A DNA stretch of 64,000 nt, taken from NCBI GenBank assembly GCA_016861345.1, contig BOLD01000005.1, positions 152,616 to 216,615 of the forward strand. The letters run 5' to 3'. Below, one piece after another: positions 32,477 through 42,031 of the stretch. The first letter of the stretch is position 1, and each line of letters starts with the position of its first letter. This stretch comes from Oligoflexia bacterium (GTDB lineage: Bacteria > Bdellovibrionota > Bdellovibrionia > Bdellovibrionales > Bdellovibrionaceae). The position numbers were made by a program, and so were the translations under genes. The notes beneath the pieces were generated by a model. That model was not told the origin of the DNA, did no database searches, and saw only the letters and a program-made list of their open reading frames with translations.

Positions 32477-32597
32477 AATTTCCCCACCGCCGCCTCGTTC
32501 TTAACGTCCCTTGATCGTCATTGACCCCTCCCCCCCAACGAGTTGAGAGGAAGGGGTCAATGACTAGGTACTAAACATCGGCGGCGGTGGGGAAATT
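32477..32597. repeat. Nested inverted repeats, candidate origin of transfer
   Basis: Outer arms AATTTCCCCACCGCCGCC (32477-32494) and its exact complement (32580-32597) are 18 bp and 85 bp apart. Inside them, GTCATTGACCCCT (32517-32529) and AGGGGTCAATGAC (32552-32564) form a second perfect 13-bp stem around a loop with seven C in a row. The whole lies between the transfer operon and the small DNA-binding genes. Such nested structures are typical of oriT or single-strand origins, though a nick site cannot be pointed to. Confidence 0.6.
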
Positions 32598-32611
32598 AAA
32601 GAGGTATGTTA

Positions 32612-33004
32612 ATGGATAATGAAAATAATAAAGAAATAAAAATACAGAATACGGAAGAAACAAAAAATAGCGGGAACGAAAAACTACAGAGGATCACAGT
32701 ATCGAAAGAGGCACAAAATGCATTAGAGAACATCAAAGATCGAGTTAATGATGGGTTCTCTGGTGGCAAGGTCAATCTAACACAAATGGCGAACTGGATT
32801 CTACTTCGGTTTCAAAATGATCTTGATGAGGCTTATATTAAAGATATTCGAGCGGAACATTTTGACGAGGTAGCAATGCTCGAAAGCATTTTAAAGAAAG
32901 CTAAAGAGTCAGGAAAAGTACCAACAGATTTCAAAGCTTTACTTCAGAAACAGCTAGGATTAGATGAGCCGACTAAGCGCAAAAATAAAGTGGCCTTGAC
33001 TTAA
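32612..33004 (+). CDS. Small accessory protein, possibly ribbon-helix-helix/relaxosome type
   Basis: A 130-residue protein. ATG 32612 is chosen since GAGG lies seven bases before it; an ATG two codons upstream is too close. The N-terminal 25 residues are polar. Next comes QRITVSKEAQNALENIKDRV and KVNLTQMANWILLRFQNDLD, a strand-helix-helix pattern like ribbon-helix-helix or MobC-type proteins, then a charged helical tail. Its gene begins 15 bases after the nested inverted repeat, so it may bind that sequence. Confidence 0.55.
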   Translation: MDNENNKEIKIQNTEETKNSGNEKLQRITVSKEAQNALENIKDRVNDGFSGGKVNLTQMANWILLRFQNDLDEAYIKDIRAEHFDEVAMLESILKKAKESGKVPTDFKALLQKQLGLDEPTKRKNKVALT

Positions 33005-33057
33005 AATAAAAACTATTTCATCATTGATGAAATGAATATAAATACCGAAGAGGGGTC

Positions 33058-33282
33058 ATGAAAGGCAAAGACGTAAGACTAATAAGAGAAAAATTGGGAT
33101 TAAGTGTGGAAGAGTTTGCTGAGTTGCTTTGCCTTGCTGGCTATCAAAGTGTGATGAATATCGAGTCAGATTTTCGCAAACCAAGTAAATTAGCGATTCG
33201 CCTTCTTCGCTATCTTGATGGCCAACAAAGAAAAAAAGCGTTGGACCTTATTGAGGAGTTTAAAGGTTATAAGCCTAAATAA
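33058..33282 (+). CDS. Small Xre-type helix-turn-helix regulator
   Basis: A 74-residue protein in which VRLIREKLGLSVEEFAELL and AGYQSVMNIESDFRKPSKLA match a Cro/C1-type helix-turn-helix (though the turn carries a two-residue insertion, CLAG). It lies between the accessory gene and the recombinase on the same strand, so it may control recombinase expression. Ribosome-binding site AGAGGGG is a little close to ATG. Confidence 0.65.
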   Translation: MKGKDVRLIREKLGLSVEEFAELLCLAGYQSVMNIESDFRKPSKLAIRLLRYLDGQQRKKALDLIEEFKGYKPK

Positions 33283-33307
33283 GTTTTTCCAGTTTTGGAG
33301 AATATTA

Positions 33308-33511
33308 ATGGAAGTCAAAAAATCTAAAACTGCCAGTAAGGCAGCTAGCGATTTTTTGAGCATCAAAGTGATTGAAGTTGAAATGGACTCAGAAGAAATC
33401 AAAAGAACCAAAGAGTCTGCACAAAAGATTTTGGGACTTATGTTCTCTTTACTGCATAAGCGCGGCCGTCCTTCTAAAAATCAAGACGAGGTATTAAGCT
33501 ATGGCTTTTAA
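33308..33511 (+). CDS. Small protein preceding the recombinase, 67 residues
   Basis: ATG 33308 has GGAG eight bases upstream; longer in-frame starts have none. The protein is basic and helical with HKRGRPSKNQDEVL near the end, an AT-hook-like GRP core that could touch the DNA minor groove. Its last 11 bases overlap the recombinase start, so the two are coupled. It could be an accessory or directionality factor, which is inference from position. Confidence 0.5.
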   Translation: MEVKKSKTASKAASDFLSIKVIEVEMDSEEIKRTKESAQKILGLMFSLLHKRGRPSKNQDEVLSYGF

Positions 33512-35251
33512 CATTGGACTTTATATTCGTGTCAGTACAGAAGAACAAGCCTTACGAACTGAAGGCTCTCTCGACAGCCAAAAGCATCGCTTGAGTGGTT
33601 ATGTTGATATTAAAAATATGCAACAACAAGGCTGGGGTGTTGTCATCGATGAATATATTGATGACGGTTTTTCTGCAAAGGACACCAATCGCCCAGCCCT
33701 TCAGCGACTCATAAAAGATTTAAGAAAAGGACGTATCAACACTGTTCTTGTGACAGACTTATCTCGACTATCAAGAAGCATCAGGGACTTCTGTGGCCTT
33801 ATTGATTTTTTCAAGGAGACAAAAACTCAGTTCCTTTCACTCAAAGAGCAATTTGATACAACCACTGCTGCTGGCGAGATGATGCTTTTTAATATGATTA
33901 ACCTCGCTCAGTTTGAAAGACGACAAATTTCAGAACGAGTAACTTTAAATTTCCACTCACGAGCAATGAGAGGACTCAGAAATGGTGGAGCGACTATCTT
34001 AGGATACAAAGTCGAACCGACAAACAAAGCTACTTTGTTTGTAAATGAAGAAGAAGTTCCATTGGTTGATAAAGTATTTAGAACATACATTGAAGAAAAA
34101 TCAATTTATGCTACTGCTGCTAAACTACGCTCCGAGAATATCCCATTCAAAGGTGCTTTGGGAGAAATGTGGAACACACAGACTGTTAAGAATATTCTCC
34201 ACAATCACAGCTACATTGGAATGAGAGAAGTAAACAAAGGCAACAAAACAAAGAATCAAAACGAATTAAGGCCTTATGAACAATACCAAATTGTTCCTGC
34301 TTCATGGCCAGCTATAATTGATGAGGCAACCTTCTATACCGTTCAAAATATGCTCGCCGATAATGCCAAAGGTGAAAGGTCCCGCTTAAAAAATGCCAAG
34401 GCACGAACATTTTTATTTTCTGGATTGGCCGTCTGTGGCGAATGTGGCCGCGCTATCGTTGGCTCAACAGGACACGGTAAAAAAAATAATATTCGCTACT
34501 ATATTCATCGCCCACTTGAAGGAAAGCCAGTTACTTGCTCGGTAAAACGATATCGTGCTGAAGAAATTGAGGCAGCTCTTGAGGATCACCTACTGCGAGT
34601 TATAAATCAGGCCGGATATTTAAACGGAATTGAAAAGTCAGTCGGACAATCTATTCTAGCAAATAAAGGAACTCTTGTTGCTCAAAAAGAGTACTCCGCC
34701 AAATCACTAGAACAAATTGATAAAGACATAAAAGGACTCGTAAGGCTTCAAATGCAAACTGATCATTTAGAATTACAAAAATTGTATTCTGAACAACTCA
34801 TCGAATTGCAGGGCCAAAGAAAGATAACAATTGAGACACTTGAACGTAGCAGTGCTGAGCTGTCTGATCTTATTGATCCTAAAAAATTTGTAACAGATCT
34901 TCATGAAGGGCTTAGTCGCCTGCAAATGGCATGGAGTAAAGCTACACCTAAAATGAGAAAGTCTTTACTTCGGGTTGTAATTGATAGGCTTATTTTTCAA
35001 AACGGAGAGGCACAAATATTTTACCGTCAGATCGATATTCGTTCTGACGGCGGCGATTCTGCAAAATCACGCAACCAACCACAAAATGTTCTGGTGGATT
35101 TGAATACTAAGAGAAAAAGCCAAAAAGAAGGCGTGCGAAATCCTCCACTTATATCCGACAGTGGTAAGGATGCTTCGTCTAATGATCTTGATGGTTTATC
35201 TGGAATGCCAACCCATAATTTGAAGGTCTCTGGGTGGTATATTGGTAAAAA

Positions 35252-35273
<22 letters not shown>
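33501..35273 (+). CDS. Large serine recombinase/integrase, C-terminus replaced by tRNA sequence
   Basis: 590 residues in the integrated state. The catalytic domain starts GLYIRVSTEEQ (Ser12) and includes VTDLSRLSRSIRDF and MINLAQFERRQISERV. A Recombinase domain follows (around 160-280), then a zinc ribbon (AVCGECGRAIVGS then KPVTCSVKR) and a coiled-coil part (360-470). The last three codons and the stop lie inside the tRNA-fMet gene beyond the att core. Removing the element would link codon 587 to the fragment at 9644-10108, making 741 residues with two extra helix-turn-helix modules. The truncated form keeps every domain a large serine integrase normally has, so it may still be active. Confidence 0.93.
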
Positions 35274-35328
<55 letters not shown>

Positions 35329-35350
35329 ACAGGATTCTATTGATGGTGAG

Positions 35351-35379
35351 AATATAGTGATGCAGAGGGTGAAAGTCAA
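35351..35379 (-). promoter_or_regulatory. Sigma-70-type promoter of tRNA-fMet
   Basis: On the minus strand TTGACT (35379-35374) and TATATT (35356-35351) are separated by exactly 17 bases, near the consensus for both boxes. Transcription would start near 35344, about 16 bases before the tRNA. An AT-rich hairpin (ATGAAAAAG/CTTTTTCAT, 35379-35402) just upstream may end the preceding ABC-transporter transcript. Confidence 0.75.
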
Positions 35380-35442
35380 TGAAAAAGTCGAGTCTTTTTC
35401 ATAATATATGAATTTAATGTGGCTACTGGATGTCCATACATA

Positions 35443-36105
35443 TTAGACACTTACAACTTTCCCGTCAGCAAGATGGATTTGTCTGCTCGCGTTTTTTGCG
35501 AACTCTTGATCGTGAGTGACCATCACAATGGTTGTTTTATTCTTTACGTTGATGTCGTGAAAGATTCTCATTACAAGTTCGCCGTTTGCACTGTCGAGAT
35601 TGCCTGTTGGTTCATCAGCAAAAATAAATTCAGGACTCATCACAAGAGCTCTGGCGATCGCCACACGCTGCATTTCTCCGCCAGAAAGCTGATGTGGCAA
35701 GTTATTGATGCGATCTTGAAGTCCAAATTGTTTGAGTAGATCGATAGCATAAGGACGTTTTTCATTTTCCTGTTTTAATTTTCGAGCGGGCATCAGAACA
35801 TTTTCCAGAGCTGAGAGTTCGGGCAAGAGAAAGTGAAACTGAAAGACGAATCCAATTTTTTGATTTCGAAAAAGATGAAGGTCAGTTTCGGACATTTGGT
35901 CCAAAGAAAGTCCAGAAAGAGAAACATCTCCCCGAGTTGGTTTATCCAGTGAGGAGAGAATATAAAGTAATGTTGATTTTCCAGAGCCTGATCGTCCTGT
36001 GAGAGAAACAAATTCACCCGTTTGAATTTCAAAATTAATCCCTTTGAGAACATGGGTTGGAGGATCTCCAAAGAGCTTTTCAATATTGTGGGCAACGATG
36101 GACAT
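35443..36105 (-). CDS. ABC transporter ATPase (MacB/LolD type)
   Basis: A 220-residue ATPase, starting at ATG 36105 with CAGGAG upstream; a start 10 codons earlier would overlap the permease gene. Walker [13 protein letters not shown], signature [15 protein letters not shown] and Walker [13 protein letters not shown] are all present. It pairs with the FtsX-type permease and the periplasmic adaptor encoded just upstream. The presence of an adaptor points to a MacAB-like efflux or export system more than to the Lol lipoprotein sorter, although the ATPases look alike. Confidence 0.9.
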   Translation of the reverse strand: MSIVAHNIEKLFGDPPTHVLKGINFEIQTGEFVSLTGRSGSGKSTLLYILSSLDKPTRGDVSLSGLSLDQMSETDLHLFRNQKIGFVFQFHFLLPELSALENVLMPARKLKQENEKRPYAIDLLKQFGLQDRINNLPHQLSGGEMQRVAIARALVMSPEFIFADEPTGNLDSANGELVMRIFHDINVKNKTTIVMVTHDQEFAKNASRQIHLADGKVVSV

Positions 36106-36106
36106 A

Positions 36107-37360
36107 CTACTCAGCTCCTGAACGAATAATTTCAATTGGTGTTAACTTTCCAGCGGCCCTTGCAGGTAAAAAACTAGCTGCAGTTGAAGAAATCAGGGCA
36201 ATCAACATTCCATAAAAATAGATGTGTTGGCTAAAAGAGATTGTCATATGGCCAGCGCCTGATCCTAGTGGGCCTCCGCCAAAGGAAATGGTTTCCAGAT
36301 ATCGGCAGATCCAGTATCCCGTAAATACTCCAGTCAGTCCACCGATCAAACCTAAGATGATGCCCTGACTGAGAAAAAGAAAAATGACTTCATTTTGATC
36401 AAAGCCCATGCTTCTTAAAATAGCGATGTCTTTTCGTTTTTGAATCACGATCATATTGAGAATATTGTAAACACCAAAGCCTGCAACTAAGACGATCACA
36501 AAAGTGACCAGATATCGTGTGGCATTTTGAATGTTAAAAACATTCAAGACGTTTGAGTTAATAATATCCCAGCTTTGCACCTGTTCAGGAGATATCTTGG
36601 CCCAGGATTCTGCTATGGATCTGGCATTTTCAACATCGGTAACTCGAATGGCAATCTCATTCACTTGACTGGTGGCTTGAGCAATTTTCTGGACATCCTG
36701 TAGGGCGGCAAAAAGAACTCCCTGATCAAGACTGCGAATACCAATGTGAAAAGATCCGACAATTTTAAAGGGAGTAGGAGTATTCTTGCCGTTTGAGATC
36801 AATAAAGTCTCAGAGACTCGAGCTCCAATTTTTGCCAAGAGCTCGTCACCAACGATAACGCGATTTCCGCCCACTGCGATGTCTGAGAAATGACCCTCTT
36901 TCATTTGGTTCTTAATATTGGTCACGCGCTGCTGTTTAAGGGCATCAGAGCCGATCAGGCGGGCCGTGGTCGAGGTATTGGCTCGGGTAATGATCACCTG
37001 AGCTGTCATTTGGGGAGAATAGGCAAGAACGCGAGGGTCTTTTTCTAATCGGGAATACCACCCCTGGGGGTTTTCAATTTTTGTTTCATCTTTTCTCCCC
37101 CCAGGGGGGACAGTCCAAAAAATGTGTTTTGCTTCAGAGAAGAAATTTCGATCAAGATCCCGTTCATTGATGATCTCTTCTCTTGCTGAAACTCTGATAT
37201 GAGCGTCGTTGTTGATGAGTTGATCGACGAGATAGTCTTGAAAACCAAGAAAAAATCCGGCGATCACTACATAAGCGCACGCGGCGAAAAAAACTCCTAA
37301 AAAAGTAAAAAGAGTTTGTTTTTTTCTTGAAATAAGATGGCGATAGGCAAGGTATAACAT
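36107..37360 (-). CDS. ABC transporter permease, FtsX/MacB family
   Basis: A 417-residue permease: a first membrane segment near residues 17-37, a large periplasmic domain, then three C-terminal membrane segments including YLVTFVIVLVAGFGVYNILN, FLFLSQGIILGLIGGLTGVF and YFYGMLIALISSTAASFLPA. The motif KRKDIAILRSMGF is the cytoplasmic coupling region typical of FtsX/LolCE permeases. It overlaps the adaptor stop by one base and is followed by the ATPase. The substrate of the complex is unknown. Confidence 0.88.
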   Translation of the reverse strand: MLYLAYRHLISRKKQTLFTFLGVFFAACAYVVIAGFFLGFQDYLVDQLINNDAHIRVSAREEIINERDLDRNFFSEAKHIFWTVPPGGRKDETKIENPQGWYSRLEKDPRVLAYSPQMTAQVIITRANTSTTARLIGSDALKQQRVTNIKNQMKEGHFSDIAVGGNRVIVGDELLAKIGARVSETLLISNGKNTPTPFKIVGSFHIGIRSLDQGVLFAALQDVQKIAQATSQVNEIAIRVTDVENARSIAESWAKISPEQVQSWDIINSNVLNVFNIQNATRYLVTFVIVLVAGFGVYNILNMIVIQKRKDIAILRSMGFDQNEVIFLFLSQGIILGLIGGLTGVFTGYWICRYLETISFGGGPLGSGAGHMTISFSQHIYFYGMLIALISSTAASFLPARAAGKLTPIEIIRSGAE

Positions 37361-38175
37361 TATTTGATTTCAACTCCTTGAATGATAACCTCGTCATTTT
37401 CATGAATATCACCACTTATAATTTCAAATTTATCGGCATCAATTATTCCAGTTTTGACTGGGACAAGAACTGACCCATTGCCGACTTTTTTGGAAAGAAT
37501 TCCGTTTGAGAGTCCTGCGACCGGGCCCAGAAGAACATTTTCTTTTTTTGAAATTTGGATAGCCACGTCAACCGTCATGCCTGGTAGAATCTCAGCAGGT
37601 AAGTTATCGGCTGAAATTCGGGCATAGAACTGTCCTTGGTTAGCAAAGATTGCCTCGACCTTGCCTTCGAAGGTTTTGTCTCGAAAACTTTCAAAATTAA
37701 GACGTGCGGTTTGTCCGACATGGATTCTCACAGCGCCTTGCTGCTCCATTGAAACAAGAAGATATCGATCCTTCATGTCCGCCATGGTCAAGATGGTTGA
37801 GTTCGAGGTCACAGTTTCTCCCGGTTTATACTGAATGGAAGTAATTGTGCCTTGAAAGGGAGCTCGAAATAGAGGAGTTTCTTCAAGCAAGATTAAAGGG
37901 TCACCTTTTTTAACAAGGTCTCCCTCTTTGACCATCAGCTCTCGAACATTCGAGGGCACGGCGACCTTAAAAACAAAACTCTTATTTGCTGTAACGGTTC
38001 CAATTCCATAGACCGCTTCGATGATCGTCCCTTTCGTAATTTTGTAGACTTGAATTTTTTTACGCGTCAGGATTTTAATACTGATCAGAGTTATGACCAA
38101 TGTGGGGACAAGGATGATAGCGGTCATCCATTTCCATTCGCGATTTCTGAATTTGGCAAAAATAAAATTTTTCAT
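37360..38175 (-). CDS. Periplasmic adaptor (membrane fusion) subunit, HlyD/MacA family
   Basis: A 271-residue adaptor with an N-terminal membrane anchor (WMTAIILVPTLVITLISIKI) followed by a short biotinyl-lipoyl-like module: VREGDLVKKGDPLILLEETP type sequence (VKEGDLVKKGDPLILLEE) and APFQGTITSIQYKPGETVTS. The beta-barrel part includes GQTARLNFESFRDKTFEGKV. The helical hairpin present in long adaptors is absent, so it is a short form. First gene of the three-gene ABC operon. Confidence 0.87.
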   Translation of the reverse strand: MKNFIFAKFRNREWKWMTAIILVPTLVITLISIKILTRKKIQVYKITKGTIIEAVYGIGTVTANKSFVFKVAVPSNVRELMVKEGDLVKKGDPLILLEETPLFRAPFQGTITSIQYKPGETVTSNSTILTMADMKDRYLLVSMEQQGAVRIHVGQTARLNFESFRDKTFEGKVEAIFANQGQFYARISADNLPAEILPGMTVDVAIQISKKENVLLGPVAGLSNGILSKKVGNGSVLVPVKTGIIDADKFEIISGDIHENDEVIIQGVEIK

Positions 38176-38303
38176 ATCAACTAGATTGAATCTGATTCGT
38201 TGAATAAGACATGCCTTATGCGGAGCGCAATACTTCGAAATTGATGTATATCTTGAGATAAGACGGACTTTTCGCTAAAAACAAGAGTTTTAAAGAGGCA
38301 TGC

Positions 38304-39908
38304 ATGCTACTGACAGGTCTACCCGCCCAAGAAATTCAACGCCGCCGCACTTTTGCAATTATCTCGCACCCAGATGCGGGTAAGACAACATTGACAGAAA
38401 AATTACTTTATCACGGGGGAGTCATCCATCAAACCGGAGAGGTGAAAGGGAAAAAGGGCACCAAGGCTGTGACCTCTGATTGGATGGAGATGGAAAGGGA
38501 AAAGGGGATCTCGATCACCTCATCGGTCATGACCTTTGACTATCAAAACCTGCGTATAAACTTACTGGATACCCCCGGACACAAAGACTTCTCTGAAGAC
38601 ACTTACCGAGTTCTTATGGCTGTGGACAGTGCCTGCATGTTGATCGACGTAGCTAAAGGGGTCGAGGAAAGAACAAAAAAACTTTATGATGTTTGCCGCT
38701 ATCGAAATATTCCAATTTTTACTTTTGTGAATAAATTAGACCGAGAGGGAAAGGCTCCTCTTGAATTGATCGATGAAATTGAGACCACTCTGCAAATGCA
38801 GTGTTATCCTCTCACTTGGCCTATTGGTATTGGTCAGCGTTATAAGGGTCTTTATAATCGCCTGACAAAAGAAGTGATGTTGTATGACCAGCGCCGAGAT
38901 GATGTGGGTGATGTACAAGTGATTCCAGTTTCTGTATACAATGATCCCAAATGGAAATCCGCAATACCCGAAGATATTTATAACCAAGTCCTTGAGGAAT
39001 TAGATTTGGTTGAAGGGGTACTTCCTCCTTTTGATGTTGGAGAATTCTTAGCTGGAAAAATTTCTCCGGTCACATTTGGCTCTGCAAAGCAAAATTTCGG
39101 TGTGGATGTTTTTCTCAATTTCTTCTGCCAATTTGCCCCAGGTCCTCAACCGAGAAAAACAAAACAAGGAACCGAGATCGATCCCATTGATGCGAATTTT
39201 TCGGGTTTTGTATTTAAAATTCAGGCCAATATGGATCGCAGACACCGTGACCGTGTGGCTTTTATTCGAATCTGTTCTGGTAAATTCGAACGGGGAATGA
39301 AAATTAAACATTCTCGTCACGATAAAGAAATACGTTTGGCATATTCCAATCAGTTCGTTGCTGCTGACCGTGAAACGGTGGACGAAGCTTTTGCGGGAGA
39401 TATTGTCGGAGTTAATGATACTGGCAATTTTGCTATCGGGGATTCAGTTGGTTCAGAGACAAAGGTTCAATTCGAAGATATTCCAAAATTTGCTCCAGAG
39501 CTTTTTGCTCGAATGGGCGTTTCAGATGCGATGAAGAGAAAAAAGATGCAAGAGGCCCTTTCTCATCTTTCCGAAGAGGGCGCCATTCAGCTTTTTATCG
39601 ATCCTTTTGTCGGTGCTCAGGATCCGATCATTGGCGTTGTTGGCGAGCTTCAGTTCGAGGTCCTCGTGCGTCGAATGCAGGACGAGTACAACTTAGATGT
39701 TCGTCTCAATCGACTGCCATATTCTGTAGCTCGTTGGCCCAGAACAACAGATGGAAAACCTGTGGATACATTAAAAGGTAATTTTACTATTTATCGTGAT
39801 ATGATTGAGCAACCCGTGATTCTTCTGAATCAAGAATGGGATTTAAATTGGGCGAAGAAAGAAAATCCCAATGTTGAATTCGCGACTTCAATTGCTCGAG
39901 CAAGGTAG
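38304..39908 (+). CDS. prfC: Peptide chain release factor 3
   Basis: A 534-residue translational GTPase that recycles RF1/RF2 after peptide release. G1 is SHPDAGKTTLTEK near residue 21; the switch region EREKGISITSSVMTF, G3 LLDTPGHKDFSEDTY and G4 FVNKLDRE are all as in RF3 rather than EF-G. AGAGG precedes the start. Five bases separate it from ffh, so the two are probably cotranscribed. Confidence 0.96.
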   Translation: MLLTGLPAQEIQRRRTFAIISHPDAGKTTLTEKLLYHGGVIHQTGEVKGKKGTKAVTSDWMEMEREKGISITSSVMTFDYQNLRINLLDTPGHKDFSEDTYRVLMAVDSACMLIDVAKGVEERTKKLYDVCRYRNIPIFTFVNKLDREGKAPLELIDEIETTLQMQCYPLTWPIGIGQRYKGLYNRLTKEVMLYDQRRDDVGDVQVIPVSVYNDPKWKSAIPEDIYNQVLEELDLVEGVLPPFDVGEFLAGKISPVTFGSAKQNFGVDVFLNFFCQFAPGPQPRKTKQGTEIDPIDANFSGFVFKIQANMDRRHRDRVAFIRICSGKFERGMKIKHSRHDKEIRLAYSNQFVAADRETVDEAFAGDIVGVNDTGNFAIGDSVGSETKVQFEDIPKFAPELFARMGVSDAMKRKKMQEALSHLSEEGAIQLFIDPFVGAQDPIIGVVGELQFEVLVRRMQDEYNLDVRLNRLPYSVARWPRTTDGKPVDTLKGNFTIYRDMIEQPVILLNQEWDLNWAKKENPNVEFATSIARAR

Positions 39909-39913
39909 GAAAT

Positions 39914-41251
39914 ATGTTTGATTCGTTATCAGAAAAAATACTATCCAGTGTAAAAAAGATTCGAGGTCAAAATAAGATTTCAGAGTCCAACATTGAAGAA
40001 ACCTTACGTGAAATTCGCATGAGCCTTCTTGAGGCCGATGTGAACTTCAAAGTTGTTAAAAATTTCATTGATCGAGTCAAAGCAAAGGCCATTGGTGCCG
40101 AGGTTTTACAGGGAGTTAATCCAGGCCAACAGTTTGTTAAAATTGTTCATGAAGAATTGATTCAAACCCTTGGTGGAGCTGCCGTTGATATTAACGTACG
40201 CGAAAATCCAAGCGTGATTTTCCTAGTTGGTCTTCAAGGTGCTGGTAAGACAACTAGTGCCGCAAAATTAGGTTTATACATCCGACAAAAAATAGGAAAA
40301 AAAGTGGGACTTATTCCTGCTGATATCTATCGACCAGCTGCTGTTGATCAGCTGATGACCTTGGCTAAGCAAAATAATTTTCCATTTTATCCAACGCAGT
40401 CTGGGGAAAAGCCTGAACAAATTCTTGAAAGGTCAAAGGCTTGGGCTAAAGAGAATATGATCGAAGTGGTTATCGTAGATACTGCGGGACGACTGCAAAT
40501 TGATGATGACCTGATGTCAGAACTTGGGCGATTAAAAAACATTTGGCAACCACAAGAAATTTTATTGGTTGCTGATGCCATGTTAGGACAGCAGTCCGTG
40601 AATGTGGCCGAAGGTTTTCATCAAAGACTCAATCTGACCGGACTTGTGCTGACAAAAGTGGATGGAGATGCTCGTGGCGGCGCCGCGCTCAGTATTCGCG
40701 AAGTCACGGGGATTCCGATAAAATTTTTGGGAATTGGAGAAAAAGTAACAGCTCTTGAGGTCTTTCACCCTGATCGTTTAGCTGGGCGTATCTTGGACAT
40801 GGGTGATGTTCTTTCTCTGGTAGAAAAGGCTCAAGATTTAATTGATGAAAAGTCAGCTCGAGATTCAGCCAAGAAACTGATGAAAAATGAGTTCACTTTT
40901 GAAGATTTCTTAAGTCAGATCCAAATGCTGAAAAAGATGGGCGGGATGGAATCACTGATGAAATTTTTACCCGGTATGGGTCAGTTGTCGAAGCAACTTC
41001 AAAACATGACTCCGCCGGATAAGGAAATGAAGAAAATTGAGGCTATTATTCAATCCATGACCTTTCAGGAGCGAAAAGACCCAAGAGTTCTCAATGCATC
41101 GCGCCGTGAGCGAATTGCAAAAGGCAGCGGGACTCAAGTTCAGGATATAAACCGCCTCGTAAAGCAGTTTGAAGAGTCAAAGAAGATGATGGGAAGTATG
41201 ATGAAAATGGGGATGGGAAAGCCTGGTAAGGGCATGAGGTTTCCCTTTTAA
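39914..41251 (+). CDS. ffh: Signal recognition particle protein Ffh (SRP54)
   Basis: A 445-residue SRP GTPase for co-translational membrane targeting. The N domain is residues 1-90. The G domain has GLQGAGKTTSAAKLG (P-loop near 106), DTAGRLQIDDDLM and TKVDGDARGGAALS. The M domain is methionine-rich with signal-sequence and 4.5S RNA-binding segments (QNMTPPDKEMKKIEAIIQSM, then RRERIAKGSG). The C-terminal tail MMGSMMKMGMGKPGKGMRFP is unusually methionine- and glycine-rich. It leads into rpsP as in many bacteria. Confidence 0.97.
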   Translation: MFDSLSEKILSSVKKIRGQNKISESNIEETLREIRMSLLEADVNFKVVKNFIDRVKAKAIGAEVLQGVNPGQQFVKIVHEELIQTLGGAAVDINVRENPSVIFLVGLQGAGKTTSAAKLGLYIRQKIGKKVGLIPADIYRPAAVDQLMTLAKQNNFPFYPTQSGEKPEQILERSKAWAKENMIEVVIVDTAGRLQIDDDLMSELGRLKNIWQPQEILLVADAMLGQQSVNVAEGFHQRLNLTGLVLTKVDGDARGGAALSIREVTGIPIKFLGIGEKVTALEVFHPDRLAGRILDMGDVLSLVEKAQDLIDEKSARDSAKKLMKNEFTFEDFLSQIQMLKKMGGMESLMKFLPGMGQLSKQLQNMTPPDKEMKKIEAIIQSMTFQERKDPRVLNASRRERIAKGSGTQVQDINRLVKQFEESKKMMGSMMKMGMGKPGKGMRFPF

Positions 41252-41326
41252 CACTTAACCCTTGCGTTTAAGTCTTAAAAGCTATAGATATTTACGGCTT
41301 ATTGTTTGAAATCGAGGAGAAAAAAC

Positions 41327-41578
41327 ATGGCAGTTGTTATTCGTTTATCACGAGTTGGTACAAAACACGCTCCAAAGTATCGCGTTACAGTCGCTGATTC
41401 GCGTCGTTATGTGACTGGAAAATATCTTGAAGTACTCGGTACTTATAATCCACTTCTTAAGGATGAATCAAAGCGTGTTGTACTTGATTTAGCTAAGACT
41501 CAAGCTTGGATTAAAAAGGGTGCTCAGCCCACCGATCGAGTTAAGCACTTAATGAAGTTAGCCGCCCAATCTAAATAA
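41327..41578 (+). CDS. rpsP: 30S ribosomal protein S16
   Basis: An 83-residue ribosomal protein starting MAVVIRLSRVGTKHAPKYRV, the standard S16 opening; ATG 41327 is used because GAGGAG lies just upstream, and an earlier in-frame ATG would add seven non-family residues. DSRRYVTGKYLEVLGTYNP is conserved. It opens the block rpsP-khpA-rimM-trmD. Confidence 0.97.
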   Translation: MAVVIRLSRVGTKHAPKYRVTVADSRRYVTGKYLEVLGTYNPLLKDESKRVVLDLAKTQAWIKKGAQPTDRVKHLMKLAAQSK

Positions 41579-41704
41579 TCCATTAAGGCTGTTAATTTTC
41601 TTGGCAACAGTCTTAAATTCAGTAATATCAGACATACATGCTGACTATTTAATCAAACTGATGGTCAGCTGCTGAGTTGAAGCTGAATAGCCCGGAGGTT
41701 GTAA

Positions 41705-41950
41705 ATGGAAACTTCAAGTCTAAAAGAGCTCGTTGAGTACATGGCAAAATCACTAGTTGATGAGCCAGATAATGTTGAGGTGAACGAGGTTGCTGGAGAG
41801 CAGACAACTGTCGTTGAGCTTAAAGTAGCGAAGTCTGACCTTGGAAAAGTGATTGGAAAGCAAGGTCGAACAGCTCGGTCGATGAGAACAATCTTAAATG
41901 CAGCTTCAACAAAGCTCAATAAGAGGTCCATTCTCGAAATCGTTGAATAG
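41705..41950 (+). CDS. khpA: KH-domain RNA-binding protein KhpA (YlqC)
   Basis: An 81-residue single KH domain with the signature [20 protein letters not shown] (GxxG loop GKQG). CGGAGG precedes ATG. KhpA proteins bind RNA and usually sit between rpsP and rimM, as here. A terminator follows. Confidence 0.92.
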   Translation: METSSLKELVEYMAKSLVDEPDNVEVNEVAGEQTTVVELKVAKSDLGKVIGKQGRTARSMRTILNAASTKLNKRSILEIVE

Positions 41951-41976
41951 ATTTAATCACAAATAATGATTTTATA

Positions 41977-42003
41977 AAAAGGGTCGGCAACGGCCCTTTT
42001 TTT
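41977..42003 (+). terminator. Rho-independent terminator between khpA and rimM
   Basis: AAAAGGGTCG and CGGCCCTTTT form a stem with one mismatch pair (T-G) around a four-base loop, followed by TTTATTTT. It may partly separate rpsP-khpA from the genes downstream. Confidence 0.8.
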
Positions 42004-42031
42004 ATTTTGGAAACGTGATAGAAGACTCTCC

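Noticed and set aside
35443..38175. LolCDE lipoprotein-sorting system
   Set aside because: A periplasmic HlyD/MacA-type adaptor is encoded in the same operon, which Lol systems do not have; only one permease is present.
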